A stretch of DNA of 64,000 bases, taken from positions 4,030,001 through 4,094,000 of the forward strand of contig OZ244811.1 in NCBI GenBank assembly GCA_965220105.1, written 5' to 3'. Below, piece after piece: positions 24,050-33,179 of the stretch; the first letter of the stretch is position 1; each line of letters begins with the position of its first letter. Source of the DNA: Bin87 sp965220105. Its GTDB lineage: Bacteria > Chloroflexota > Dehalococcoidia > Lucifugimonadales > UBA3495. Position numbers and translations under genes: made by a program. The notes beneath the pieces are model-generated. The model was not told the DNA's origin, ran no database searches, and saw only the letters and a program-made list of their open reading frames with translations.

Positions 24050-25111
24050 ATGCTAACGCAAATTGCGAAAGGTCGTGTTTACGACTACAGCCACTCCGTC
24101 GGTCGGGGCGCCGCTTCCGGCATGGGATTCAGCCAGCCGGTGGCGATGGCCTTCGAGGGCAATACCGTTTATGTGCTGAACCGCGGCCTGGAAGGCATCT
24201 CCAACGTGCCGTGGAACAAGGTTGCTTACGGTGCCCGGGTCAGCATCATCGACGTCGGTGAAGCCGCCGGCGATGAGGAATTTACCGGCGAATTCGGCAA
24301 GTACGGCGATCGGGACGGCGAGTTCATCTGGCCCTCCGGTATGGCGCTGGCCCCCGACGGCAATCTGTACGTGTCGGACGAGTGGCTGAACCAAATCTCA
24401 GTGTTTTCCAAGGGCGGAGATTTCCTGCGTAAGTGGGACGCTGCGCCCGATGACGGCAACGAGCATGGCATCTCGAACCTCGCCGTGGACAGCCAGGGCA
24501 ACATCTACTGCACCGACGGACGCAGCCATGAAGTCCGCAAGTTCAGCGCCGATGGACGGCAGCTCGCCCGCTGGGGTTCATTCGGCGACGGCAACGGCGA
24601 GTTCGACTCCCCATGGGGCGTTACCGTCGATCAGTCCGACGACTCCGTGTACGTAGCCGACCACCGCAACCACCGGGTCCAGAAATTCACTTCCGACGGC
24701 CATTGGTTGATGCAATTCGGAGAGGGCGGCGCCAAGCGCGGCCAAATGCACCTTCCCGTCAAAGTAACTGTTGATCCACAAGGCGACGTTTACGTTGCCG
24801 ACTGGAGTGACAACGGTATGCACCCCGGCAGGGTGCACGTCTTCGATAGCGATGGTAACTTCATCATCTCCCTGATCGGCGACGCCCAGGTTTTGAGCAA
24901 GTGGGCCGACATGACGGTCACGGCCAACGCCGACTACTTGAAGCGCCGGCGGGAAGTCCCCACCACGGAATCGGAATGGCGTTTCGCCCTTCCCACGGAC
25001 GTGCAGTTTGACGAGGACCACAGTCGGCTGGTGGTGCTGGATGCCCAGCGTAGCCGCCTGCAAATTTACGACAAGAGAAACGACTACATGGTTCCCCAAA
25101 TGAACCTCTGA
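24050..25111 (+). CDS. NHL-repeat beta-propeller protein
   Basis: 353 residues from ATG 24050; the preceding GAGCAGG is a fair ribosome site and the longer GTG start at 23999 adds an unrelated stretch. Several NHL units are visible: F-I-W-P-S-G-M-A-L-A-P-D-G-N-L-Y-V-S-D, I-S-N-L-A-V-D-S-Q-G-N-I-Y-C-T-D, F-D-S-P-W-G-V-T-V-D-x-D-D-S-V-Y-V-A-D and H-L-P-V-K-V-T-V-D-P-Q-G-D-V-Y-V-A-D. NHL propellers bind ligands or act as peptidyl-glycine lyases; no signal peptide is visible. It follows DUF1501 by about 120 bases. Confidence 0.87.
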   Translation: MLTQIAKGRVYDYSHSVGRGAASGMGFSQPVAMAFEGNTVYVLNRGLEGISNVPWNKVAYGARVSIIDVGEAAGDEEFTGEFGKYGDRDGEFIWPSGMALAPDGNLYVSDEWLNQISVFSKGGDFLRKWDAAPDDGNEHGISNLAVDSQGNIYCTDGRSHEVRKFSADGRQLARWGSFGDGNGEFDSPWGVTVDQSDDSVYVADHRNHRVQKFTSDGHWLMQFGEGGAKRGQMHLPVKVTVDPQGDVYVADWSDNGMHPGRVHVFDSDGNFIISLIGDAQVLSKWADMTVTANADYLKRRREVPTTESEWRFALPTDVQFDEDHSRLVVLDAQRSRLQIYDKRNDYMVPQMNL

Positions 25112-25208
25112 CGTCGTTGAGTCGGGAGCGGGCGGCCAGAAGGCAATCCGCTCCCAACCGGGCGATTCCTGCCCTTTCGTTGGCTGCTTCGGCGTAGGCT
25201 AACCCATC

Positions 25209-25535
25209 ATGATAACCAGGGAGCAGGAACCGGAATATATCCGATTAGCCGAAGGATCGCCCGCCATGTTGTGCCGGCAAGCGCCCGACGAGATTCTGGA
25301 AGCGTGCGCGCTGGACAACGAACCCACTCCGTTCCTTGAACGCTTTTTTGAAGCCGGCATTCGTTCTCATGCGCGGCAACAACACGGCCGGGAATTGCCC
25401 CAAATGTTCGTGAACAACGCCATCCTGGTACTGTGGCTGAGGGCGTGTCGTCTGTACACCAACGGCCTGCTGAGTATCTCAGACCCGGACCTGGATCGGG
25501 AGTTCTTCTCCAGCGCAGACGCGACGCCGAGTTAG
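25209..25535 (+). CDS. Small hypothetical protein
   Basis: 108 residues, acidic, with no signal or membrane segment; helices are predicted by eye around R-Q-A-P-D-E-I-L-E-A-C-A-L and M-F-V-N-N-A-I-L-V-L-W-L-R-A. I do not recognise a family. It lies between the NHL gene and tRNA-Ser on the same strand. The ribosome site is weak. Composition looks protein-like, so I keep it. Confidence 0.45.
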   Translation: MITREQEPEYIRLAEGSPAMLCRQAPDEILEACALDNEPTPFLERFFEAGIRSHARQQHGRELPQMFVNNAILVLWLRACRLYTNGLLSISDPDLDREFFSSADATPS

Positions 25536-25614
25536 AACATCCCGCAGTCTGGCGCTTGCCCACCGCAATGGGTTGTGCGGGTTAGGTTAGAATGGAAATG
25601 TAATGTTCCGTCGC

Positions 25615-25702
25615 GGAGGGATGGCAGAGTGGACGAATGCGACGGTCTTGAAAACCGTTAACCCGCCAGGGTTCGTGGGTTCGAATCCCACTCCCTCCGC
25701 CA
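25615..25702 (+). tRNA. tRNA-Ser (UGA)
   Basis: Acceptor arms GGAGGGA (25615-25621) and TCCCTCC (25692-25698), discriminator G, and encoded CCA. The anticodon stem ACGGT/ACCGT closes the loop CTTGAAA, giving anticodon TGA. A long variable arm and T-arm GTGGG-TTCGAAT-CCCAC confirm a class II serine tRNA. Confidence 0.97.
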
Positions 25703-25705
25703 GTC

Positions 25706-27145
25706 TCAGACCCGATTGCCCCAGTCGACGTACCGGGCAGTTCCCACGGCGCTAATCTGAATCTCCTGTTGGTAATCCCCGCGTTCGGCCCGATGCAAGG
25801 TAACGGCCGGCTCGGGCGGGGCTGCGGCCCCCGTCGACAAAGCTTCGCGCCACACCCGACCTTCCATCGAACCGATGCCGGATTCGATCCCCAGCAGGTG
25901 CAGTACCGTCGGCGCCACGTCTACGTTGCCGGTCGGGGTCTCCACCACTGAGCCGTTGCGGAAGGACGGACCGCTCGCCAGGCCCACGTTGTGCAATTCG
26001 TGACGGCTCATGCTGCCGTGCTGCCCCTGGCCAACCCGTCCGCCCGTGGACGGGCAGTGCCCCGGATATCCTGCCGCGTTGGGTTCGCTGTTCCACCGGA
26101 ACGACATCGCGAGGTCGGGCGCTCGAGGGCCGTCACACCCGATTAGAGACGCGGGCAGCGTTCCCGGGATGGTGCCCAGCCGACTCGCCGCGGTGACCGC
26201 CCCGCACCAGGGTTGTGACGTGAGCCAATGGGCCAGGCTGGAGGCGGCGTGGGCATCGGCGTCCCGGACGTAGAACAACGCCGACCCGCCGTTGTTGGCA
26301 ACCGCCACGCCGCCCTCCTCGGTAATCTCGGGGAAGCCGGCGTCACGCAGCATGGCCTCAACTGGTACCGTCTCACTGATGGTGGAATAGCCGTGGTCGG
26401 ATAGCACGAACACGTCGGTGGACTGGGCGCGGTTCGACTTGTCCAGATACTCGAGCAGGTTACCGAATTCGGCATCGGCTTCGGCCAACGCCTGGGATAC
26501 CGGGCCCAGTCCCACACCGTACTCGTGCTGGCATTTGTCGGGCTCGGATGACCACAGCAGAGCGACCGCCGGGTCGCGCTCCGGCAGTATGTACTCGGTG
26601 AAGATGCGACGAGCGTGGCTTAGCATTGGGGTGTTGGGCAAGTCGGGATTCGGCCATTCATCAAACCGTTCAGCCAGTTGAGCGTGTAGATGGCGCGGCA
26701 AGGTGAAATTAGGGTGAATCGTCGCCCCTCCCGATTGCGCCGCGTTGGGGTTGTGGAGGTAGGCGTTGCCCGTAGTGCCGGTTCCGATGGCAATATACTC
26801 CCGACCCTGTTGGCCCAATATATCGGCCAGCGCCGGAGCCATCAAAACGGGCAATCCGGCATCGGCCATGGCCTGAAGGTTCGGTTCCAGCGCACCAATT
26901 ACCCGGTTCGGATCGAAATCCCGGACCATGAACGTGTTGGCCGACAACCCATGCGCGCCCGGCGAGCACCCGGTAACGACGGAAGATACATTGGCGCGGG
27001 TAACGGTGGGATAGGTTGGGTGGTGATTCCTGAACTCGACCCCTTCGCTGGAGAACCTGGTGAGGTTCGGCATCAATTGCGGCGTGATCTGGGTGGGTTG
27101 CAAGCCGTCAAATACTACGATGATTATTGACGTTCGGTCGGTCAC
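25706..27145 (-). CDS. Alkaline phosphatase superfamily phosphodiesterase
   Basis: 479 residues of the type I phosphodiesterase/nucleotide pyrophosphatase family. I-I-I-V-V-F-D-G-L-Q-P gives the first metal Asp; T-Y-P-T-V-T-R-A-N is the nucleophile Thr region; the second metal site is seen in V-L-S-D-H-G-Y-S-T. No signal peptide. It would cleave phosphodiester or phosphomonoester bonds; the substrate is unknown. It is the last gene of the long minus-strand hopanoid cluster, 53 bases after the nucleoside hydrolase, and ends only three bases from the tRNA gene on the other strand. Confidence 0.85.
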   Translation of the reverse strand: MTDRTSIIIVVFDGLQPTQITPQLMPNLTRFSSEGVEFRNHHPTYPTVTRANVSSVVTGCSPGAHGLSANTFMVRDFDPNRVIGALEPNLQAMADAGLPVLMAPALADILGQQGREYIAIGTGTTGNAYLHNPNAAQSGGATIHPNFTLPRHLHAQLAERFDEWPNPDLPNTPMLSHARRIFTEYILPERDPAVALLWSSEPDKCQHEYGVGLGPVSQALAEADAEFGNLLEYLDKSNRAQSTDVFVLSDHGYSTISETVPVEAMLRDAGFPEITEEGGVAVANNGGSALFYVRDADAHAASSLAHWLTSQPWCGAVTAASRLGTIPGTLPASLIGCDGPRAPDLAMSFRWNSEPNAAGYPGHCPSTGGRVGQGQHGSMSRHELHNVGLASGPSFRNGSVVETPTGNVDVAPTVLHLLGIESGIGSMEGRVWREALSTGAAAPPEPAVTLHRAERGDYQQEIQISAVGTARYVDWGNRV

Positions 27146-27198
27146 GTTGGGCTCCTTGCGTTAGCGGAGTGTGGGGCGACCAGCGTAACATTGGCCCG

Positions 27199-28176
27199 TC
27201 AGGAGCGAGGGGATGAAACGAACGTCGCCGAACGTCGCCATCCCAGCAGTTCGTTGATGATCTGCCGGGCGAGGTGGCCGTCCACGGCGCCTGCGTCGCC
27301 AATTGATACCGGGCCTCGTTCCTGGTCTACGATGCGGCACCGACCCCATAGGGTGGAATCGTCGTCGGTTTCAGAATCATCGACTGCCAACGTTACTTCA
27401 CGGGTCTTCAGCACTCCAGGGTTGACGGCGGTGGCCACCGCCAAAGGGTCGTACAGGTTGAATCGTTCCCGCTGGTCGTCTTTGGCGAACCAGCCGCCCA
27501 GGAGCTCCGCAGCCAACTTGCCGGCCCGGGACTGGCTTGATAATCCGCCTGCTTCGCTCCGGGTGACGTACACCTTGCGACACACCGCCAGGTCGACCAG
27601 GGTGAGCGGCAACCCGGATTCGATGACCCGCTTCGCCGCTGTCGGGTCGCTGAAAAAGTTGAACTCTGCATGGGCGGTGGCGTTGCCAGGCGCTTCCACC
27701 GCACCACCCATCACCACCAGGCGTCCAATATTCCAAAAAGCGGAGGGATGGTCCCTCCGCAGGCGGGCCAGGTTGGTCAGCGGACCCAGGGCAATGACGG
27801 TTACACGCCCGGGCGATGCGTTCAGAGTATCCGCCAGGAACCGGACCGCTCCGGCGCCGGCCGGCGCCGTTTTCGGCTCGGGGAGGCGACGCGTCAACCC
27901 GGATGGGGAATGAATGTGTCGCGCGTAGGCGAACCGGCCCCTCATCGGCCTGGCCGCACCGCGAAATACGGGTGGGTCGGCGCGCCCCAGGAATTGCAAC
28001 AGGGCCAAGGTGTTGCGCGTAGCGCGGGCCAGGGGCACGTTGCCCGCCGTGGTCGTGAAACCCCGAATGACAAACTGGGGACATGATAACGCCATGAGAA
28101 GGGCAACGACGTCATCGACCCCCGGATCGGTGTCGATTATGACCGGCGTGAGGCTCACTTGGTCTGAACCTGTCAT
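27199..28176 (-). CDS. Inosine-uridine preferring nucleoside hydrolase family protein
   Basis: 325 residues from the ATG at 28174-28176; an open frame continues upstream but overlaps the SDR gene and is rejected. I-I-D-T-D-P-G-V-D-D-V-V-A is the calcium-binding Asp cluster of the family; V-I-A-L-G-P-L-T-N-L-A and G-G-A-V-E-A-P-G-N-A-T-A-H-A-E-F-N follow, and Y-D-P-L-A-V carries the last Asp. It cleaves N-glycosidic bonds of nucleosides. Start and SDR stop overlap as ATGA, so they are translationally coupled. Its place behind hpn genes is discussed in the findings. Confidence 0.88.
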   Translation of the reverse strand: MTGSDQVSLTPVIIDTDPGVDDVVALLMALSCPQFVIRGFTTTAGNVPLARATRNTLALLQFLGRADPPVFRGAARPMRGRFAYARHIHSPSGLTRRLPEPKTAPAGAGAVRFLADTLNASPGRVTVIALGPLTNLARLRRDHPSAFWNIGRLVVMGGAVEAPGNATAHAEFNFFSDPTAAKRVIESGLPLTLVDLAVCRKVYVTRSEAGGLSSQSRAGKLAAELLGGWFAKDDQRERFNLYDPLAVATAVNPGVLKTREVTLAVDDSETDDDSTLWGRCRIVDQERGPVSIGDAGAVDGHLARQIINELLGWRRSATFVSSPRS

Positions 28177-29144
28177 CGTGTCCCGGCGGGTTCCAGCAGC
28201 ACCGAATGACAGTAGGCGCGAAACGCATTGGCTGAAGAGTATTTGTACCTGAAGCGCGCCGCCTGCTTGAACTTCGTGGTGCTGACGACGATAGGATACC
28301 TGGACTCGGTGCGTAAGCCGGCGCCCCTCCGCTGGCGGTTGCGTTCGGTTCCGGGGCGTGCGGGTTTCACACCGGCGGCGCGCAGGATCGTTGCAATTTC
28401 GTTCCAGAACACCGACCCGTCTCCGGCCACGTTGTAAATCCCGCCCAGACGGTGATTGATGGCGGTGGTCACTGAGCGGGCCAGGTCGTATTCGTGCAAG
28501 AACTGCACTGGTGGGTTGCGATGGCCGTCTACCCTGATGTTTCTCCCGAAGAACTCGGCAGCCGCCGGATTCGAGCCGGTAGGCCCGACGGTCATGGCGG
28601 TTCGCATCACGGCTACCCGCATCGCCTCCGGCGAGGGCGTGATGTTTAGGGGTATCCGGGCCTTTGGTTCGGCGTCGCCCAATCGCCGATAGGCTCCTCC
28701 GTCGGCAAGGGCAGCGCGTTCGGTGACAGGCATCGGAGTATCTGGCGACGCGCCGTAGACGCGGCAATCGGACAGATAGACAAGCTGTCGCACGCCGGCC
28801 GTCTGGCACGCCGCTACCCATTGGGAAGTCTCCCCCAAGTATTGGGACGAGTCGACGCTGTCGTAGTGACTGCCCACGTGAATCAACGTGTCTACCGATT
28901 CGAGCCGCAAAAGGTCAGGAATAACATCCATCGTAATGTTCTCGCCGCCGTAGGTTCCTCCCATGCGGTGAGCCGATGCGCCGGCGACGGGCCACCGCAA
29001 CGGCCACGCGTCCAGTGCGACCAACCGCCAGTCGGGCTCCGCGGTCTCCAGGTGGAGCAAGATGCGGGCTCCCACGAACGAGGAAGCCCCCGCAACCGCC
29101 ACTACCTGAACCGGCGGTGCGCTCGCTACATTGCGGCTCGTCAT
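28173..29144 (-). CDS. NAD-dependent epimerase/dehydratase-like SDR protein
   Basis: 323 residues with a Rossmann start V-A-V-A-G-A-S-S-F-V-G-A-R (G-x-x-x-F-V-G form). D-T-L-I-H-V-G-S and L-V-Y-L-S-D-C-R-V-Y-G follow the extended SDR order. The Tyr of a Y-x-x-x-K catalytic pair is not obvious; Y-R-R-L-G-D-A-E-P-K is a poor match, so it may be an atypical member. The end is basic. It overlaps the nucleoside hydrolase by four bases and follows the class II aldolase by 55 bases. A sugar-modifying role would suit the cluster but is not shown. Confidence 0.78.
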   Translation of the reverse strand: MTSRNVASAPPVQVVAVAGASSFVGARILLHLETAEPDWRLVALDAWPLRWPVAGASAHRMGGTYGGENITMDVIPDLLRLESVDTLIHVGSHYDSVDSSQYLGETSQWVAACQTAGVRQLVYLSDCRVYGASPDTPMPVTERAALADGGAYRRLGDAEPKARIPLNITPSPEAMRVAVMRTAMTVGPTGSNPAAAEFFGRNIRVDGHRNPPVQFLHEYDLARSVTTAINHRLGGIYNVAGDGSVFWNEIATILRAAGVKPARPGTERNRQRRGAGLRTESRYPIVVSTTKFKQAARFRYKYSSANAFRAYCHSVLLEPAGTR

Positions 29145-29199
29145 GCGGTCACTACCATGCCGCCCCCGGCGGATGCCATGCTCATATTGGGAAATGCGT

Positions 29200-29862
29200 T
29201 CATCTACGGTCGCGGAACATTTGCAGCTCGGTCGCCACTGCGTCGTCAGGCAGCGCCGCCGCCGCCCTGGGCCCGAAGTTGCGGGCCAGGACGAAGATGC
29301 GGGCTAGCCGTTCAACCAGGTCGCAAACCTCCAGCGCCTCCCAGATATCCGGCCCGACTCCGACCACGCCGTGATTGCGTAACAGTGCGGCGTTCCGTTC
29401 GCCCAGGGCGGTGTAAGCCGCTTCCGCCAGGTCCTGTGTGCCGGGGAAAGCGTATTTGCTCACCTTTATGGGTCCCCCGATTGTCATTAACATCTCGTCG
29501 ATGAGGGGCGGGATATCCCGGCCCACCACGGCTGCCACCGAGGCGTAGATCGAATGGGTGTGCACCACCGCGCCCACGTCGTCCCTCCGCCGGTATATCT
29601 CCAGATGCAACTGGGTCTCTGACGATGGCTGCATGCCGCCTTCCTCTACCGGATGCCCATACAGGTCAACCACTACCAAATCCGCCGGTTGCAGCCGGTA
29701 GTATGGATGATGCGTCGGGGTTACCAGCAACAGGCCCTCGTCGCCAGCGCCGGTGAGACGCATGCTGGTGTTGCCTGAGTAGGCGCCCACCAATCCGCGC
29801 CGGTACATCTCGCGCGTCACTTCGGTCAGTTCACGTCGTTGCTCGTTCCACTGGTCGGCCAA
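29200..29862 (-). CDS. Class II aldolase/adducin family protein
   Basis: 220 residues. G-A-Y-S-G-N-T-S-M-R-L, P-S-S-E-T-Q-L-H (Glu), A-V-V-H-T-H-S-I-Y-A (two zinc His) and L-L-R-N-H-G-V-V-G-V-G (third His) match L-fuculose-phosphate-type aldolases. It would cleave or form a C-C bond in a sugar phosphate, with zinc. It starts 3 bases after the HpnE stop, so it is part of the hopanoid transcript. A link to the C5 sugar side chain of bacteriohopanepolyols is possible but unproven. Confidence 0.88.
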   Translation of the reverse strand: MADQWNEQRRELTEVTREMYRRGLVGAYSGNTSMRLTGAGDEGLLLVTPTHHPYYRLQPADLVVVDLYGHPVEEGGMQPSSETQLHLEIYRRRDDVGAVVHTHSIYASVAAVVGRDIPPLIDEMLMTIGGPIKVSKYAFPGTQDLAEAAYTALGERNAALLRNHGVVGVGPDIWEALEVCDLVERLARIFVLARNFGPRAAAALPDDAVATELQMFRDRR

Positions 29863-29865
29863 GAT

Positions 29866-31266
29866 TCATGCTCCGGTTGGGTTGTGGTCATCTATGTCGG
29901 ACGACATAACCGCCGCGGCAGCATTATAGCCACTGATGACGGCTCCCTCCATGGTGGAAGGCCAGCCGGTGTCGGTCCATTCGCCGGCGAGGAACAGGTT
30001 TGCCCAGGGCGTCGATGGGCCGGGCCGGAGCGCAGACGCGCCGGGCGCGCAGCGGAACGTGGCGTTGCGCTGCTTTACTACCGTGGCCCCGAGGAGCGTG
30101 GCCGCAGACGCTGCGGGGAAGGTGCGGCGCAGCTCGGCGATTATGGCGTCGGCGATCTCTATCCGTGGCATATCAATTAGTTCCCAGGCGGCGCTGATGG
30201 ACACAGTGAGGGCCTGCCCTGCTCCGCCATCGGCGCAATTGTGGATGGCAGAGCGATTGAACACCCATTGCAATGGGCTGTCCACGAAATAGCAGAACTG
30301 GCGCGACATGATGGGTCGGTCGAAACGCAGATGCACGTTCACGATGGGGGAAGTTTCCAGCTGCGACAGCGATGCAAAGGGCTCCCGGGACTCCAGCGCC
30401 GGCGGAAGCACGCTGGGCAATACCCAGAACGGCAATGCACTGACGTAGGCGTCGGCCCGCAGCAGTTGGCCATCTCCGACCGCAACCCCTCTAATTCGCG
30501 ATCCTTCATCCGCGTCGATGCACCGTACCGGGCAGCCCAGAACAATGTTGACTCCCAGAGATTCCAGGTACCGCCTGGCGGGTTCCCCGATGGCGCTCCC
30601 CAACGAGGCCGCCGGGTATCCGATATTAGCGTCGGTGCGGTCCTTCAACAAGCCGTCCTGGATTATCATCAAACCCATCGACGCGCTCACCGCTCGCACG
30701 TTGTCATTGAGCGTCCCCTCAATCAACACATTCCACAGGTTGGCGATGGTCCGTTCTGACTGGCCGCGTTGGCGGAGCCAATCGTAAAAAGTGGTCTTTT
30801 CCAGGGCGACGTCGTTCCGGTCGATGGACATTGCCGCCAATAGCCCCCGTACCGCCTGCACCTTATCCCAACGACCCAGATGCGAGTAAGTGAGAAAAGC
30901 CGGCAACAGGTGGGCCGGAGCAGGAAGGTTCACCCCGTATAACCGACCCAGGCGGCCATTTCGGTCGTACACCGCGACGTCCAGTTGCGGTTGGATGCGC
31001 CAGTCTTGCCAAGCGCCCATGCGCTGCAGCAATCCGATGAGATTGCGACAGGCGCCCACGATCACGTGCTGGCCGTTGTCCAGCTCCTCCCCGCTATCTG
31101 CGTCTTCGTACGAGAAGGCGCGCCCGCCCAGTGACCTTCGGGCTTCGACCAGCGTAACGTCCCATTCCGACTCGCCCAGGCGCGCCGCCGCCGCGATGCC
31201 GGCCAACCCTCCCCCCATTACGACAGCAGAGGGACGCTTGCCGTGGGGCGAGTTCCAGTAAGTCAA
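29866..31266 (-). CDS. hpnE: Hydroxysqualene dehydroxylase HpnE
   Basis: 466 residues from a TTG that overlaps the HpnD stop (TTGA); an upstream extension lies inside hpnD and is rejected. A-V-V-M-G-G-G-L-A-G-I-A-A-A-A-R-L and E-A-R-R-S-L-G-G-R-A form the FAD dinucleotide-binding site, and L-F-L-A-G-E-W-T-D-T-G-W-P-S-T-M-E-G-A is the C-terminal FAD motif of the phytoene-desaturase-like family. HpnE reduces hydroxysqualene to squalene, third step after HpnD and HpnC. Context with both partners makes the call firm. Confidence 0.9.
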   Translation of the reverse strand: MTYWNSPHGKRPSAVVMGGGLAGIAAAARLGESEWDVTLVEARRSLGGRAFSYEDADSGEELDNGQHVIVGACRNLIGLLQRMGAWQDWRIQPQLDVAVYDRNGRLGRLYGVNLPAPAHLLPAFLTYSHLGRWDKVQAVRGLLAAMSIDRNDVALEKTTFYDWLRQRGQSERTIANLWNVLIEGTLNDNVRAVSASMGLMIIQDGLLKDRTDANIGYPAASLGSAIGEPARRYLESLGVNIVLGCPVRCIDADEGSRIRGVAVGDGQLLRADAYVSALPFWVLPSVLPPALESREPFASLSQLETSPIVNVHLRFDRPIMSRQFCYFVDSPLQWVFNRSAIHNCADGGAGQALTVSISAAWELIDMPRIEIADAIIAELRRTFPAASAATLLGATVVKQRNATFRCAPGASALRPGPSTPWANLFLAGEWTDTGWPSTMEGAVISGYNAAAAVMSSDIDDHNPTGA

Positions 31267-32159
31267 TTGAGTAGAGGACCGGTCAGCCAGGCCCGTGCCA
31301 TCAGCAGCAATTTCGCTGACCTGCTCAACCCGATCCGCGGTCCAAACACGTCGTACCCGTTGGCTTCGATGCGGTCCAGCACCCGGCCATAGATAAGCCC
31401 CAGGGCCGCCGGACAACCCCGGGAACGGCGCGGCAAAAGAGGGAGCAACCGCCGTCCGCTGGCGAAATATCCTCGGGCCCGGTCGATCTGATAAGCCATC
31501 AGGTTTTTGAATTCCGGTGACACGTTTCCGCCGGCGATGCTTTCCTCGGTGACTCCGAAACGGGCCATTTCATCCTGCGGTAGGTAGATGCGTCCGAATT
31601 CCCAGTCTTCTCGCACATCGCGGCAGATGTTGGTCAGTTGCATGGCCAGGCCCAGGTCGACGGCGCGTTCTCGGGCTGCTTCACCCCCGCTGTATCCAAA
31701 GATGTGTATGCAGATTAGGCCCACCGCGGAGGCGACCTGGTAGCAATACTGGCGCAGCTCATCGAAATCGGCGTAGCGCGTCTTCACCAGGTCCGACTCT
31801 ACACCGTTGAGGACCTCCTGGAAATATTCCTGCGGGATGGAGTAGGTGGCAGCGACGTCGGCCAGTCCAATGAACAGGGGCGTTGAAACGTCACCGGCGT
31901 AAGTGGCATCGAGCTGACGCCGCAGTTGGTCGATACGAGCCAATTTTTCTTGCGGGCTCCCCTCAGCATCCACGGAGTCGTCGCAGTACCGGCAGAACGT
32001 ATAGGCGACGTAGATGGCGCGCCGTTGCCGCCCGGGCAGGGTCAAAAAGGCGAAGTAGAAGTTGCGGGCTTCCCGGCGAGTTACCTGCCGGCATTCTTCG
32101 TACGCCGCTGCCAACGCCTCTCGGGACGGGCCCGCGGCGGCGGAAGCCGGTGTGCTCAT
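31263..32159 (-). CDS. hpnD: Presqualene diphosphate synthase HpnD
   Basis: 298 residues. F-C-R-Y-C-D-D-S-V-D is the first Asp-rich motif and N-I-C-R-D-V-R-E-D-W-E-F-G-R-I-Y-L-P the second, which bind the diphosphates through magnesium. HpnD joins two farnesyl diphosphates to presqualene diphosphate. The ATG at 32157-32159 overlaps the HpnC stop as ATGA; a longer open frame into hpnC is rejected. Assignment of D versus C follows the closer match of this copy to phytoene/squalene synthases and the gene order C-D-E. Confidence 0.9.
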   Translation of the reverse strand: MSTPASAAAGPSREALAAAYEECRQVTRREARNFYFAFLTLPGRQRRAIYVAYTFCRYCDDSVDAEGSPQEKLARIDQLRRQLDATYAGDVSTPLFIGLADVAATYSIPQEYFQEVLNGVESDLVKTRYADFDELRQYCYQVASAVGLICIHIFGYSGGEAARERAVDLGLAMQLTNICRDVREDWEFGRIYLPQDEMARFGVTEESIAGGNVSPEFKNLMAYQIDRARGYFASGRRLLPLLPRRSRGCPAALGLIYGRVLDRIEANGYDVFGPRIGLSRSAKLLLMARAWLTGPLLN

Positions 32160-33154
32160 GGTCCACCCTTCCCGGACGGAAGCCCGTATCCGAAACCCAG
32201 CAGGCTCCCCAACCAGGCTGAGGCCAACAACCATCCCTTGCGCCGGCTGGACAGGCTGGGACGGCGGCTCAGAACGTCGTAGTCCTGTCCGCGAATGGCG
32301 TCGAGAATCGCAACTCCGCCTCTGGTGAACAGGGCGACGGGCAACCGCGCCCGCCGTTCCAGCCGGGAGACCAACGGAGCCCCTTGCCGGAACAACTGCA
32401 TGGCGAACTCCGATTCGTAGCGCAGCAGGTCGCGGAACTGGCGGCTCGCGTTCCCAGTGGCGATATCCGATTCCATTACCTGGAAGTGCGCCAGGTCGGC
32501 TTGCGGCAGGTAGATGCGGTCCCGGTCCCGGTAATCGCGCGCCACGTCCTGCCAGAAGTTGGTGAGTTGCAGGGCCGTACAGGTTTGGTCCGCCAACTCT
32601 TGCAGCTCGGGATCGCTGTGCCCGAACAGGTACAGGTAAAGGTGTCCCACCGGATTTGCAGAATGCCGGCAGTAGTGCAGGACATCTTCCATTGTTGCGA
32701 ATCGACCCGAGCGCTGGTCCATCCGGTTAGCCTGGATAAGCCGGCGAAAGGGTTCCGGCGGAATGTCGAATCGGAATATCGTGTGCTGCAGAGCGATCGC
32801 TACCGGATGCGTGGGCTGCCCGTCATAGGCCGCGTCCAGTTCCGATTCCCACCAGTCCAGTCGTTCCAGCCGATGGCGGGCGACGTCTTCCAGGGTTGGT
32901 TTGACTCCGGCAGCTCCCTCCGGCGTTCCCTCGTCTCCCAGGTCGTCCACCGTTCGACACCAGGCATAGATGGCGTAAACGTGGGGCAGCTTGTCGTTGG
33001 GCGTAATCCAACCGCCCACGTTGAAATTTTCGTAGTGGCGGCGCGCCAGGGCTGCGCAGTATCGCTGTGCCTCCGCAAGGGTGAACCGGCGGGCGGATTC
33101 CCGCCGACCGGACAGTCTTGAGTCAGTGATGTCAACGTCTATTGGCGAGGACAT
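32156..33154 (-). CDS. hpnC: Hydroxysqualene synthase HpnC
   Basis: 332 residues from ATG 33152-33154. W-C-R-T-V-D-D-L-G-D-E and N-F-W-Q-D-V-A-R-D-Y-R-D-R-D-R-I-Y-L-P are the two Asp motifs; H-Y-E-N-F-N-V near residue 40 is typical of HpnC. It converts presqualene diphosphate to hydroxysqualene. It is the first of three coupled genes (C, D, E), each overlapping the next by a few bases. A gap of 25 bases separates it from the YjbQ gene. Confidence 0.9.
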   Translation of the reverse strand: MSSPIDVDITDSRLSGRRESARRFTLAEAQRYCAALARRHYENFNVGGWITPNDKLPHVYAIYAWCRTVDDLGDEGTPEGAAGVKPTLEDVARHRLERLDWWESELDAAYDGQPTHPVAIALQHTIFRFDIPPEPFRRLIQANRMDQRSGRFATMEDVLHYCRHSANPVGHLYLYLFGHSDPELQELADQTCTALQLTNFWQDVARDYRDRDRIYLPQADLAHFQVMESDIATGNASRQFRDLLRYESEFAMQLFRQGAPLVSRLERRARLPVALFTRGGVAILDAIRGQDYDVLSRRPSLSSRRKGWLLASAWLGSLLGFGYGLPSGKGGP

Positions 33155-33179
33155 AACATACCTGGAATCGCGCCAGTCG

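Noticed and set aside
27199..28821. Nucleoside hydrolase fused to an upstream 215-residue domain
   Set aside because: The upstream part lies in another frame of the SDR gene, and an ATGA overlap marks the true start.
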